A program made the translations under genes and the position numbers. Shown piece by piece: positions 10,606 through 21,850 of a stretch of DNA of 64,000 nucleotides. Source of the stretch: Sciurus carolinensis (Eukaryota; Chordata; Mammalia; Rodentia; Sciuridae). Location of the stretch: assembly GCF_902686445.1 (NCBI RefSeq), contig NC_062227.1:24048777-24112776 (forward strand), given 5' to 3'. Under the pieces are notes generated by a model. It was not told where the DNA came from. It saw nothing but the letters and a program-made list of their open reading frames with translations, and ran no database searches. The stretch's first letter is position 1; every line of letters begins with the position of its first letter.

Positions 10606-10785
10606 CCATGTTAGACTGTGTGACCTTGGGCAATTCACTTAACCTCTCTGTGTTTCAGTTTCCTTATTTATCAAATGAAGATAATAATTGTACCCATTTC
10701 ACAGAGTAGTGAGAATTGAACGAGATAATAATGTAAAGTGCTTAGAACAGTTCCTTGCACATCATTAGTGATTTATATGTTGTTG
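10606..10785 (+). repeat. MIR SINE, plus orientation
   Basis: The MIR core is very readable: tgtgaccttgggcaattcacttaacctctctgtg…tcagtttccttatttatc, followed by gagataataatgtaaagtgcttagaacagt. This is an old element shared among mammals. Confidence 0.88.
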
Positions 10786-10824
10786 ATCATAGATCATCCT
10801 ATGACAAAATTTATGATGTACCTC

Positions 10825-11000
10825 AGCTATGGTTTGGTGCATGTGCTGCAAGCTTGGTTCCCAACTTAATGGTATGGAAAGGTAGTAGCACCTTTAAGAG
10901 GTGGGGCTAGTGGGAGGTATTTGAATTATGTCTACTCACATGAAAGGATTCATGCTGGTCTGGCAGGAGTAGATTAGTTTCTGCCAGAGAGTCAGTAGCA
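10825..11000 (+). repeat. MaLR-type LTR, 5' part, plus orientation
   Basis: It starts gctatggtttggtgcatg and continues '…cccaacttaatggtatgg … ctttaagaggtggggc', the usual opening of a MaLR LTR. Resemblance fades beyond about 11000. A matching 3' end appears at 12690-12802, but a 1.7 kb gap makes it unsafe to join them. Confidence 0.65.
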
Positions 11001-12690
11001 GGAGGATCCTACAGGGCAGTTTCCATATACCAGAAAATGTGATTGTTGCAGCTCTCTCCAAACCTGTGTTCCTAGGAACAGTATGTTACAGAAGAGACTG
11101 CTGGAGAGTTGCTGGCCCCATCTCACTCCCTCTGAGGCTGTTCTGTATGCTTTTGAGAGAATGACTCTGATCTCCCAGTGACTTCCTGCTCTGTGTATAG
11201 GCCAAACTTTAGGCTGCCCTAAGCCCAGGGGCCTTATGTGAAAACAGGTCACACTGTACCCTTTCCTTCCTTTTGCTCCTGCATGCTGGACTAGGGAAAC
11301 AACTGCCTGCACCAAAGCACCTTTCTGACCAGAATAGCCTGACTGCCCTGTCCTTATGGAGCTGGAGAGGCCAGGCCAGGCTGTTCCTATCTAGAAACAG
11401 GTCCCCATCGGCATGACTAACCAAAAGCAGCAGCAGCAACGACATGAACACTGTAACCACCTGCACACAGTCATATCAACAGTAGTTTTTAGGCTAGTGA
11501 ATCATATATGGAAAAAGAAAATGAAAAATCTGGAAAAAAGAAAATCTGGTTTATGAAGATTTGATCAGAGCCCTCAGGCAATCACTGTACGATCACTACT
11601 TCTTTTGTTAAAACCACCAAGAAGTCCTAGAAGAAAACGATTTCTGCAAACTTTTTGGAGCTGGGAAGTTTTTCGAGAGCTGCTGGTGCACTCCAAGAGT
11701 GAGAAATGACACTTCGCTGTTTGAATCACAGGAAGTTCAAAGGCACAGGCATCAGCTCACCATGCAGCAGCTACTTTCCACGTGGGGGTTCATTAAAGGA
11801 GAGAGTGTTTGTCTTTGTGTCCCTCGTTTTGCCCAGAGGCTTTGAACTAATGTTTTATATCAGTTCTTGTGCTTTTGCATGAGACAACTGTTTTTCTCAG
11901 AACACAGTTTGGAGGTTAGTCAGATTTTCCAGAATTCAGGGTGGAAATTGTGGTTCTCTATCACACTCCCATGGATTCGTATTTCCTTTTTATTTCACTT
12001 TCTTTAAAACAAATCCTTTGAAGTCGATAGGTATGTTCCTTAAAGCTCAGCTTGACTAATACTATTAAGAAACGTTATGCTAACAATGTCATTCTTATTT
12101 CAGATTAAATTATTGCAACAATGTATCCTAAGTCCTGTGATCTGTAATAAGGCTGGATTTCCAGTAGAATATGAAAATAAAAGTTTCAATGCTAACATCA
12201 AAGACAAGATCATCTTCACTTTCTCTTCATCTTTGAAATTTTAAAGTTTCCCAATGCTGCAATTTGAACTGACCATTTCTAGACAGGCATTATTTTCAAT
12301 ATGAGACAGACATGGAGGAAAACATTCAGACTTATCCCAGTATGTTTTTAAGCTATCATTTACTGAATTCTTGCTATGAACCGAACATTTTTCTAGGGCA
12401 TTAAAACTCTGAAGGAAGAGCTGGGGGCATTCAGAGATGAGAAAACGTGAAGGGTGACATAGCGAAAGCAATGTAATTAGACCATACTCACTAATATGTA
12501 CAGCTGTGATTTGTAGGCAAATATTCTTTTTCATGAGCTCTTTGCTGTACTTTCCATCTTCACCTTGGTTCCTTTTCCTATCATAAATTATTCCTCAAAT
12601 GGTTGCCTAAATTGCAATCCTCTGGCCACACAATACACTGATCTTGTTTATGTAATGATCCCAAAGCTCCCTAATTTCTTTTAGGCAAAG
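11000..12690. other. Intergenic, no recognised element
   Basis: Mixed-composition sequence between two MaLR LTR pieces. It may be MaLR internal remnant or unique DNA. Frames at 10992-11315 and 11209-11466 (minus) show no domain-like pattern. A short agcagcagcagc run lies near 11427-11438. Confidence 0.4.
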
Positions 12691-12802
12691 TGACTATGGC
12701 CTGATACCTCTGACACTATAAGCCAAAATAAACCTTCCCTCCTTGAAACTGACTTCTCTTAGGTGTTGTGTCACAGCAACTGAAAGCTGACTAAACACAG
12801 CA
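12690..12802 (+). repeat. MaLR-type LTR, 3' end, plus orientation
   Basis: 'actataagccaaaataaacc…ttgaaactgacttctcttagg…tcacagcaactgaaagctgac' is the typical AATAAA-bearing 3' end of a MaLR LTR, followed by taaacaca at its edge. Confidence 0.7.
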
Positions 12803-13138
12803 AGGGACAAGATTACTTCTTGAGGACTTTGGCTTTTATTTTGGAAGTGAAGTCTTCCTAAATGATTTCTTCTACAGAGCATCTGTCAAAATGATGCCAT
12901 ATGACCAGGCCTCACTTCAGCGGAGGCTGGGAATTTCAGTTCTTCATTTTCCAGGCTCTTCAGTGGAGGACAGCAGGGGAGAATATGGCTATAACTGGGT
13001 GTTGAGTGAACTGAACTCTAGTCCTGCCCAATGTACTCAAATCCCACCTGTGTTTCCTCTAATGAAAAACATCACCTATGCTATTTTTGGCACTCATATG
13101 TAGTTCTATCTGCCTGGAAACCTCATCATTTTACATGG

Positions 13139-13592
13139 TTGACATGCTAGCTTTTTGTTGCTGTAACCAAAATATTCAACAAGGACAACTTAGAGGAGGG
13201 AAAGTTTATTTTGACTCATAGTTTCAGAGATTCAGTCCATGGTTGGCCAACTCCATTGGTCTGGACCTGAGGTAAGGTAGAACATCATGGCAGAGAAAAA
13301 CTTCTCAGCTCATGGCAGCTGTGAAGGAGAGAGAGAGAGAGAGAACATGCCCACAAGGGGCCAGGGTCAAGTTTTAATCCCCAAGGGCATGGCCTCACTG
13401 ACCTACTTCCTCCAACACCTTACCTGCCCTACACTTGTCACCCAGCATAGTAGTCTTAGATCTAGTCGATCCATCAAATATATCAATCCACTGATTAGGT
13501 TATATCTCATAATCTAATCATGTCACCTCTAGCTATTTTTGCATAGTCTCTCACATGAGAATTTGAGGGACATCTCATATCTAAACCATAAA
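13139..13592 (-). repeat. MaLR-type LTR, minus orientation (near complete)
   Basis: The plus strand runs from 'gctagctttttgttgctgtaacc' through 'ggtaaggtagaacatcatggcagag' to 'gggacatctcatatctaaaccataa'. It is the same LTR subfamily as the copy at 43418-43850, which aligns along most of its length. A small (GA) run at 13328-13343 lies inside. Confidence 0.82.
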
Positions 13593-13967
13593 AGTTGGTC
13601 TCTTCTCATCCTTCAGGATCCAGTATATATTTTCTCAGAAAGGAATTCTGTAACCACTCCCCTTGAATGCATGTCCTTACTCATTCTCTCCTTAGCACCC
13701 TGTGGTTTCCTTCATAATATTTAGTTCAATTTGCAAGGTTAGAGGGATAACACTTTCTGAATTTCCAAGAAACAGGATTTTCTCCCTGCCTGTGGCATAC
13801 CAGTCTGGGCCCTTGGTAAGAGAGCAAGATGCCCTTCTTTCACCAAAGGAATCTGAAATTCTGTGGAAGTTCATGTCAAAGAGAATAAGAAGTAGAAGAT
13901 CATCTTCTTCCTGCTGCAATGGAACATTGGAAGCAAAAAGGAAATGTAAGTAGAAAGAAGGGGTCAT
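13593..13967. repeat. L2-like relic between two LTR pieces (putative)
   Basis: 'ttctcagaaaggaattctgtaaccactcccc…ttgaatgcatg…cataatatttagttc' resembles the old L2 phrase 'ctcagagaggccttccctgaccacc…cttcatagcactta'. Low identity; the strand is not assigned. Confidence 0.35.
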
Positions 13968-14141
13968 ATGGCTTCCTCCAGCCACACCCTACCTGCCTAC
14001 AGTTACTACCCAGTTAATCCATAGCAGTGAATTAATCCACAAATCAGGTTAAAATTCTCATAATCTGATCATTTTACTTCTGAATATTCTCACATTCTCA
14101 CATTTGCTTTTTGGGACACCTCACATCTAAATCATAATACA
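13968..14141 (-). repeat. MaLR-type LTR fragment, minus orientation
   Basis: 'ctccagccacaccctacctgcc…aatccacaaatcagg…gacacctcacatctaaatcataa' matches the right-hand part of the LTRs at 13139-13592 and 43418-43850. It is truncated on its left. Confidence 0.75.
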
Positions 14142-14812
14142 ATTTGTATTTCTTATTTTGTGTAGTTTCTGTTTGGTTCATTTGCCCATTTATTGTTTGA
14201 GCGAATTACTTTTTGACGTTAAGTTTTTTGAGTTCTTTATATATTGTGGATATTAATCCCCTGTTGAAAGAGGTAACTGACATAGATTTTCTCCCATTGT
14301 GTAAGCCCTTCTTCATGCTCTTAATTGTTTCCTTTGCTGTGTGGAAACTTTTTAATTCAATGCGAGCCCACATATTGATTGTTATTATTTCCTGAGCCTT
14401 AGTAATCCTATTAAGGAAGTCATTGCTTGCACCTATATTTTGGAGCATTGATATGTTTTTGTCTGAGAGTTGCATAGTTTCTGGTCTAAGTCCTGGTCCT
14501 TTGATTCTTTTCTTTTTTGGTACTAGGGATTGAACCCTGTGCACCCTACCACTAATCTGCATCTGCAGAACTTTGTTTTTTGGTTTTTTTTTTTTTGAGA
14601 CAGGATGTCAGGGTCTCACTAAGTTGCCTAGACTGGCCTCAACTTGTGATCCTCCCACCTCAGCCTCCCAAGTTGCTAGGATTACAGGCATGCGCCACCA
14701 TGCCCAGCTTTTGATCTATTTTGAGTTGACTTTTGTGCAGCATTAGAGATAGGGATCTAGTTTCATTCTACATATGGATATCCAGTTTCCAGCACTATGA
14801 GCAGCAAAAGTT
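14142..14812 (-). mobile_element. L1 ORF2 relic, minus orientation, split by a MEN SINE
   Basis: The minus strand encodes the C-terminal part of L1 ORF2: in 14206-14562, WARIELKSFHTAKETIKSM and YKELKKLN correspond to the conserved region after reverse transcriptase. The plus-strand text 'gagttctttatatattgtggatattaatcc … ctacatatggatatccag' continues either side of the SINE at 14511-14708. Stops and frameshifts show it is inactive. Confidence 0.82.
14511..14708 (-). repeat. Dimeric MEN-type SINE inserted in L1, minus orientation
   Basis: Reverse-complement ID-like half (actagggattgaaccctgtg…), a poly-T run (14585-14596), then the B1-like half ending ggattacaggcatgcgccaccatgcccagc. The flanks tttgattctttt and tttgatctattt look like a decayed TSD. 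Confidence 0.88.
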
Positions 14813-14996
14813 TGAAAGAGAAAAAGCTGGGGAAAGAAGCATGGCAAATTGCTCAGCAGAACAAGGGGGAATGAATTCTTAACTGATATTTGAGAGACTT
14901 AGAGGCACCCAGATCTGCACCATGAAAATCCCTGAGGCCTCAGGAATTGGGGGTCAAAGTGGACTGCAGACAGGAGGATTGGTTAAGAGTTTATTT
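14813..14996. other. Unassigned block between an L1 relic and a SINE
   Basis: This block and its continuation at 15213-15480 may be one old LTR-like element. It contains a promoter-like ttataaaagatag at about 15308-15320, but I recognise no family and no clear TG…CA termini. Confidence 0.3.
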
Positions 14997-15012
14997 AAAA
15001 TGCAGTGAACTG

Positions 15013-15196
15013 GCCAGGCACAGTGGCACTTGCCTTGTAATTCCAATGGCTCTGGAGGCTGAGGTATGAGGATCAAATTCAAAGCCAGCCTCAGCAACGT
15101 AGTGTGAACCTAAGCAACTTAGACCTAGTCTCAAAATAAAAATGAAAAGGTCTGGGGATATATGCCCTTGGGTTCAATCCCCAGTACCGAGGGGGA
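15013..15196 (+). repeat. MEN-type SINE, plus orientation, with perfect 16-bp TSD
   Basis: Left half ggccaggcacagtggcacttgcc, right half ggtctggggatatatgcccttgggttcaatccccag. It is flanked by identical aaaatgcagtgaactg at 14997-15012 and 15197-15212. There is almost no A-tail beyond the bases that belong to the TSD. Confidence 0.93.
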
Positions 15197-15879
15197 AAAA
15201 TGCAGTGAACTGACCCCTCCCCAAACCATCTTCTCTCTACTTTGCTAAGGTGAGCCGAGGCCTCTCACCTATTCTGATTGGACATTAGCAGTTAATGCCT
15301 GGCAAAGTTATAAAAGATAGTGTCTCCACTCTTGGGGACACAGACACCACTGAGGGTGGGCATATCTTCTTGATAATGAAATGACTGTGTAAATAATGTG
15401 TAAACAGTGAGTGTTCAATTACCTCTTTTCCTCCTCAGCTTCCAGTATGCTGGCAACCAGGTTTTTTACTCTCCTGAAAGGAAATGGTAAGATTCTTCTC
15501 AGAGGACTCTCTCCAGTCCAAGAGAAAAGGCTTCAATTCTGATGTTGCCCCCGCCCCTATAAAACCATCCAGTAGCTGACTACAGTTGACAAGTCTCACC
15601 AACAGCCTCAAAACTTCCCATCCATTTCATAATGCCCCACTTTCCCTCTTTTATTTGTTTAGAATTCTATTGAGGACTAATTTAAAACTACAGATTAATG
15701 CCCTCTGTTTAATAGGAATGGAAAACCAGCAACCATTAAAAACTGAGGAAAATCTCTAATAGGAAGCAAATAGTAAACAGAAAACAATAGCTTCAGCTAT
15801 GGAACGGAGACATTATACTTCAAAAAAATCCACCAGTAATATCCTCTGAGCAATGAGATTGAGCATCTTTAAATAAGAA

Positions 15880-16560
15880 CAGGATGCTCTAGAAAAGGAA
15901 CAGTCTGAGAAAAAAAAAAGTGAGTTCTTAGAAGTTAAAAATACAGCAGTAGAAATTAATGATTCAATAGAAATGATGGAAAATAAAACTGATACATTTT
16001 CCTCAGGAGAATAAAGAGATAAAAATAAAAATGAAAAGACAAGAAATTTAGAAAATTAGGTTGGGATTATTTATCAGCCAGAAAATGTCATTCCAACAGA
16101 AAAGAAAAGAAAAAATAGTGGGGAAGAAATAGTCAAGAACATAAACCAAGAAAACATCCCTGAAATGAAAGACAGGGGTCTCCAGACTGAAAGGCTCCTT
16201 TCAGTGCCCCACAGAACACGTGCGAATAGCCCCAGATCATAGCTCATTATGGTGACATTTCAGAACAGTGAGACAAAGAGAAGATACTGCAGACTTTTGG
16301 AGAGGGAAAAAAAAATTGTTCCATATAATGGATCATGAAGCACAATGATTTCAAACTTCTGAATAGCATAACGAGTCTGGAAAACAATAAAGCCTTCAAA
16401 ATTCTGAAAGAAAATGCTTTTCTATCTGGAATTGTATTCTCAGCCATGTTACAGTAAAGTATAAGGATAACATAAAAACCTGTTCCAATATGCACAATTT
16501 TAGAAAAATTACTAACCCCTTCTAAAAGGAATCTGCTGATAGACATTCTCCATCCAAATG
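15880..16560 (+). mobile_element. L1/HAL1 ORF1-like relic, plus orientation
   Basis: The plus strand carries A-rich L1 ORF1-type sequence: 'catccctgaaatgaaagacaggggtctccag…', then text equivalent to the ORF1p stretch 'IVKFQN…KEKIL…' (about 16248-16290) and 'FKILKEN…' (16397-16420). Reading frames are broken by stops and indels. The sequence to about 17000 may be its 3' part, which would fit the half-LINE HAL1. Confidence 0.65.
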
Positions 16561-17198
16561 GGGAAGTAAACCAAAAATTAAAAAGGCAGAGACTTTGGAA
16601 TGAAAAGGATTCAACACATTAGAGACAAAGAGAAATATTAGAATTGTAGTAGAGATTCCAGGATGCCAGGTGAACAAAAGACTGGGAGAAAGTAGAATCC
16701 ATGAGAGATGTCTCCAAGAAGATTAAGTGGATAGAATACTTAACATGTTCAAACATACAAAAGGGAAGTTAGATATTTGTAGATAGAATTTGGAATAAAT
16801 TGATAAAGAACTTAAATGATTAGAAAATTAATCTGACAAAACACAAGTCCATTATTAACTCCAAAACTATGTGAAGGAAAGGAATTATGATCATAGTGTA
16901 CATCATGTCTCAGCTGTGAACAACATTTGATTGTCCTAATAATATCCACAGTAGTTATCTGCCCCAAAGTGTGATAGAACTATATTAAGAGGCCAGGAAG
17001 ACAGAAGTGTGGGGTCTGTGCTATATGGGGTGGGAAGCAGGTGCTAGAGGGTGGTGGGAAAAAGAAGTGAGTCCTGGTCTTCCAAAGTGGAAGTCAATGG
17101 CAAAGTCTTAGACTACTAGTATAAACATGATAGGAAGCAAAGGTCTATATCAAAAGAAATGGTCTATATCAAAAGAGTTGAAATTAGGAATGGGAAAT

Positions 17199-17212
17199 TG
17201 TGTGTATGTGCA

Positions 17213-17256
<44 letters not shown>
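17199..17256. repeat. (TG)n microsatellite
   Basis: A mixed start (tgtgtgtatgtgcatgcg) leads into an uninterrupted TG run to about 17255. A nearby 15-bp direct repeat (ggtctatatcaaaag at 17142-17156 and 17161-17175) sits just upstream. Confidence 0.97.
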
Positions 17257-17263
<7 letters not shown>

Positions 17264-17490
17264 TGTGGATGATGCATTCACTACGAGAGAGTTTGTACAT
17301 ATGTAACTTGAATACAACTACAAACTAAGTTTCTTAAAAGGTCCACTAAATTGACAAACTATATTTTTGGCACAAACTACATTATAGTTTCTCACCTCTA
17401 ATTTTTTCCTCCTTGATGAGGTTATACAACTTTCACCATTTCTAAGTACTCGAGATACTAAATAAACAAAAAAGAACACATATAAAAAGA

Positions 17491-18000
17491 GATGTATGAT
17501 CCACGATCTGCAGCAACCATCCAAGGTAGTCAAACCACCATTAAATAGTAACCAGCCCAGAAAGCCAGACTGCTCTAAGTCAAGCTTGTTGGAAAAGACA
17601 CAACTGTTTCCAGCACCCATCCAGAAAATCAAACAATAACCCCTGCAACATTTGGCCCCCAAAAGCCAGAACTTGAATAATAAATGATAGCCTTCCTAAT
17701 TTTTGTCAGGGCTTTCAACTTAGGATCAATCAGAGAAAGCCAGATATACCCCTTCACCAATCACATAGAATACCCTGCTTCTAGTTAGCATTCCTACAGC
17801 TTTTCCATGGCAACAGCCACCAATCAGAACAGACATGAGCCCCCTGTTTTCCATTACAAAGTGCTGCCACTCCCCGGCCTGCCTTTGATTCTCTGCCAGA
17901 CACTAGTGATGGTAGGTGACCTCCTTGCTAAAACAAGCTCTGAATAAGTGTTCTTTACTTGTTCTCCTTTGGTTGATCTTCATTTATTTCCACACACTAT
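17491..18000 (+). repeat. Candidate ERV LTR, plus orientation
   Basis: The block has LTR-like build: two CCAATCA-like motifs (about 17755-17762 and 17821-17827), a GC-richer middle, then 'gaataagtgttctttacttgttctcctttgg' resembling an R/U5 region with a poly-A signal variant. No adjacent coding remnant is seen. Family and exact ends are uncertain. Confidence 0.4.
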
Positions 18001-18104
18001 TTGGAGGCACAATAAATTTTCAGATTGAAGGTCACTTTATTTGTTAAAAAGTAATGCCTGCTAAACCAATAATCCAAGTTCAAGAAGACTTAATAATTTC
18101 TTAA

Positions 18105-18187
18105 GGACTGGGGATGTAGCTCTGTGGTAGAGTGCTTGTCTAGCATGCACTAAGCCCTGGGTTCCATTTCCACCACTGGGGAAAAAA
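18105..18187 (+). repeat. ID SINE, plus orientation
   Basis: ggactggggatgtagctctgtggtagagtgc… ccctgggttccatttccaccactgggg with a short A tail. A and B boxes are readable; no clear TSD. Confidence 0.88.
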
Positions 18188-18189
18188 TC

Positions 18190-19540
18190 CTTTTATTTGC
18201 TCACATATTGTACTCTATTTTGATGTGCAAAGTGCTGCATTGAGTGTTATAGAAGACACAAACATAAATGAGATAATTTGATTTAATAATTTTTGAGTTT
18301 TTAAAATTCAGAAAATCAAGATTTTCCAAGCTTTGATGACTTGAAGCTGTGTTCATAATTTTATGAAAATGAACATAAATTTAAAAAGCAAGCTGCCATA
18401 AAGTGAGAGCAAGTTATTCTTTTATGTTTTTATTTGACATTGTCTCTCAAATTGCCCAATTTAAATTTTCTTATTTAGCTATCATGGTATCTGCCTAAAT
18501 TATGCTCCCATTCCATGAAATCTTCTCTTATGTTTACCTCCACAAATATAAATGTTAAAAGTATTTCATTTTTGCACATTCTCCTTTTTGTGCTTTAGAA
18601 CTGAATTGCAAATGTCCTAAGAAGGGGCACATATATGAGATTGGAAATTATTCTGTTGAAAATAGCAGTTTTTATAATGATGTAAATCTGAGAAAGCAAA
18701 AGAAATTGCAGTTGGAAAAACAGATGTATTCAATAAAAAGCTACTGTGTGCATGTAGTGAACTAGTCGTTAGCAAGATTCAAATAATGCAATCAGTAGGA
18801 ATTTGAGTGGTCTGTGGAGTTGTCAAAGGCATGTGGGATGTTTGAATAATAGCTGGAAATTTGTTGTGGACACGAGGCTATTAAGTCTGTCTCCTGCTGC
18901 ATTCAATATGGTCATAAAAACTATTATTAAATAACTGATTTTATAGCAACTGTTAAAATTATTTGGCCAAAGTATAAATTAAAGTTTATGATGGATGCAA
19001 ATGTATGCCTTAAAATGTATAATACTAATTTAGGTTCCTTTCCCATTTTAAAATAACTACTCAGACAAAAGGACAGTGATTACTAAAATAAGAGCAAATT
19101 AATAAGGCTGCCAGGATGCCTTCCCAAAAGTGTGGAACATTAAATGTGACTTCACTTTGTAAACACAGAACCCCACAATTACTGGGGTTCTCATCCCCAG
19201 CCGACCGCACATAACTCCCATTAGCACTGATGGAAATGGCACATGTGAAGTTCAAGAACTGATAAAGGGGCATAAATAATGGGCCAGAGTCTCTGGAGTC
19301 ACACGCAGATGTGTGGAGGGTCAGCTGACACCCTCCACACCTGGAGAGGGAGACTTGTATCTGATTAACCCATTAACATTGATTCACCTTTCCTGCTTTT
19401 GTTTCCACCTGCATCTTTCCTTCCCTGCAGTTTAGCCTGTCAATTCATAAATGCAGTTATCTCAAACTTAGTGATGAGAGAAGCTTTTCTTGGTGGCAGA
19501 ATAGGACTGATTCCCTTTTATCTCCCTAGACTGTTCCTTA
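18190..19540. other. Repeat-poor stretch, no gene recognised
   Basis: I see no SINE, LTR or LINE phrase here apart from a weak L2-like phrase at 18215-18270. The part from about 18850 to 19460 is rich in ATTA/TAAT-type motifs and then becomes more balanced in composition, the look of some conserved non-coding elements. This is only a candidate; nothing proves function. Confidence 0.35.
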
Positions 19541-19544
19541 TATC

Positions 19545-19720
19545 AGAGTGGTTGTCAAACTAGGGAAGTGTTTTATCATGGAAGCTTTTTAGAAATGTCA
19601 AATTCCCAGGCCCCGCCCTGAGCCTCTGAGGCTGAGAGAAGCAGCCTGTGTTCCCTAAAGTTCCTTGCATGCTTGGTGGCTGGGGTTGTGCTGTGCTTGG
19701 GAAGCAGTATCAGTCTCTGA
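19545..19720. repeat. MER5-like hAT relic (putative)
   Basis: 'gtggttgtcaaactagggaagtg… aaattcccaggccccgccctgagcctctgag' resembles the short non-autonomous hAT element that opens CAGnGGTTCTCAAAC and contains 'ctgggccccaccc'. It is strongly decayed. Confidence 0.45.
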
Positions 19721-19809
19721 ACTATCTAACTCAGATTTGACTATATATTTGAAGATGGATTAATTGAAGTATTTTTAAAAAGTGAGTGTGTGCATAAATA
19801 GAAATCATT

Positions 19810-19985
19810 CGTCATTTAAAGACAGACCATAATCTAAGACAAGCATCCTTAGCAATTTTGTTGCAGTGGACATTGTAATGTATTTGTGCAAACTAAGATG
19901 TCTATGATGTCACTAGGTGATACAATCTGATGGGACCACTGTCATATATGTGACCCATTGGTGAGCAAAAGGTCTTTAGGCAGAG
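19810..19985. repeat. Old interspersed repeat, family uncertain
   Basis: 'gatacaatctgatgggaccactgtcatatatgtgacccattggtgag' recalls a common mammalian repeat phrase ('cttatgggaccaccgtcgtatatgcggtccgtcgttgacc'). I cannot name the family securely. Confidence 0.4.
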
Positions 19986-19995
19986 CATGTCTGTA

Positions 19996-19996
<1 letters not shown>

Positions 19997-20034
<38 letters not shown>
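19997..20034. repeat. (CA)n microsatellite
   Basis: Uninterrupted ACACAC run of about 38 bases, then cttacacac. Confidence 0.97.
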
Positions 20035-20036
<2 letters not shown>

Positions 20037-20291
20037 ACACACTTTGAAAAGTGAAATATTTTAAGAGTATAAAATGAGTTGAAAGCTACTCTGGAAGTCA
20101 TATAATCTAGGATTTTAAGAAATAATCTGTCTGATCATCAAAATCCCTTGGGGGTAGGAACTGAAAAGGGGTAGATTACTAAATTATTTTCCTTAATTAC
20201 AGAGTATAAACTTCCGAGATGAGGCCCAGGACTCAGCATGGTTTAAAAATTTGAAAACACATCCTCGGTCTCATGTGGGAATTCTCATTTT

Positions 20292-20507
20292 TCATCCTAA
20301 ATCAATCTGTTCTTCTGGGACTTCCTCAGATGACATGGTTTCCAGCCACTCATCACCTGGCCCTTGTCCTCTGAACAGACGGTTTTCCTGGTTCTTGATG
20401 AAACCACAAAGGTACTTCTGGAGCTGTGGGGCCTCCTCTCCCTCTGGTTCTGGCTTCTGCTGGTCAGTCAGAGAACCAAGATCCAGGTAACTCTTGGCAG
20501 CTCTTTT
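20292..20507 (-). pseudogene. Possible orphan coding fragment, 71 codons, unidentified
   Basis: On the minus strand a frame runs open from just after a stop at 20508-20510 to a stop at 20294-20292. It has protein-like wording: TDQQKPEPEGEEAPQLQKYL, then CGFIKNQENRLF, then EWLETMSSEEVPEEQIDLG and stop. The charged, Glu-rich end and GC-richer composition differ from the surrounding DNA. There is no start codon and no convincing splice acceptor. It could be the 3' end of a processed pseudogene, an exon, or chance. I do not recognise the protein. Confidence 0.35.
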
Positions 20508-21850
20508 TCACATTTTTGCTCATATTGATCAATATCCCCCCCTCCCACCAACACACACATAAAGCACTAATAAGTCCTAGTTTTCCCATCTTGTGTTTGT
20601 GAAATTGAATGTTAACCTAGCACAGAAGCTATTTAAGGTTGGTCTTGTTAGATTTAGTTCAAGATCCAAGTTGTCAGGTTCATTTTGGATTTTATCAATC
20701 TGTATATTAATCTCTATATTACTCTCTGTCTCCCCCAACTCATGTCATACTTGCCTTTGATAAACAAGCTACTTCTGGCCTTATTGAAGTCATTAATAAG
20801 CATATTACATGAAAGAGAGTCATGGGCAGATCTCAACCTCCCTCTGGATATACATTGGTTATCACCCCTTTCAATCTAGTTTTTCTCTGGTCACACGTGT
20901 GTCCAACTGTTCAATTCAGGTCTGTCCAACTCATTAATGGAAACCCCAGAAGAAATACTTTAAAAGCTGATTTCTTAAAATTAAGTCTCAAAGCCTACAT
21001 TGCTTCACATCTCTGTAACCACAACATGTATTTTACATGCTCAAAATACTTTATATCAAAACTTTAGTCGTAAATAGATGGATTCCCCATTTTAGAATTT
21101 TTTTCAAGTTTTCTCAAGAAACATCTTTACCAATGTGAAATTTCTTATGATTCTTTTGTCAAAACTTACACTGACATATGCCATCTCCTTTCGTGACAAG
21201 ATTTTTACTGGTCCGGAGGCCACAGGGTCTGACAGTCATTCACTGAGGTACCACATTTCAATTGCTTTGACACTTTTCAATTAGGAAACCTTTGAGGTGA
21301 GAAAGAAAAAGAAATAGAATGGGAGTCAGGTGATGCTGAAAGAAAAAAAACAACAGGAAAGGCCATCTCTGGACAATGGATAAAGGAAACAATCAGAACA
21401 ATAATTCTCAGGAACAACTTGACTTTACCTTCCACTCAAAATAAATGATGGTAAAATGCACACGCTGAGTATTCCAGAGCATTGGATTTAAGTAAAAAGT
21501 TTCCAGAGTCCCTAACATGTGTGGACCCAGTATGAGAGGCTTTTTCAGAAGTTCTTTTCTAATGATGGAAATGTAATTTATACTAGTGTTCCTGTTGAAA
21601 AACAGAAGTAAAAATCTAGCTTAAGGAAAAAGGGAATTTATTAACACATAATTTATAGACCAGAGGGTGGCCTAAGTTTGGTCTGGCTGTATCCTAAAAT
21701 GATGTCATTGGAACCCTGTCTCTGTCATTCTGAACCACTTTCTCCTTCTGGGGTCCCTTTCTCAGCCAGGTATTCTATTCTTGGCAAGATGTCTACAGAC
21801 ATTCAGAGTTCAAGTCCATAAATGAAACAAGATTTCCTTTTATTAATTCT

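Noticed and set aside
19997..20034. Regular repeats considered as a possible CRISPR-like or structured array
   Set aside because: These are plain dinucleotide microsatellites; no spaced direct repeats of array type are found, and the DNA is mammalian.
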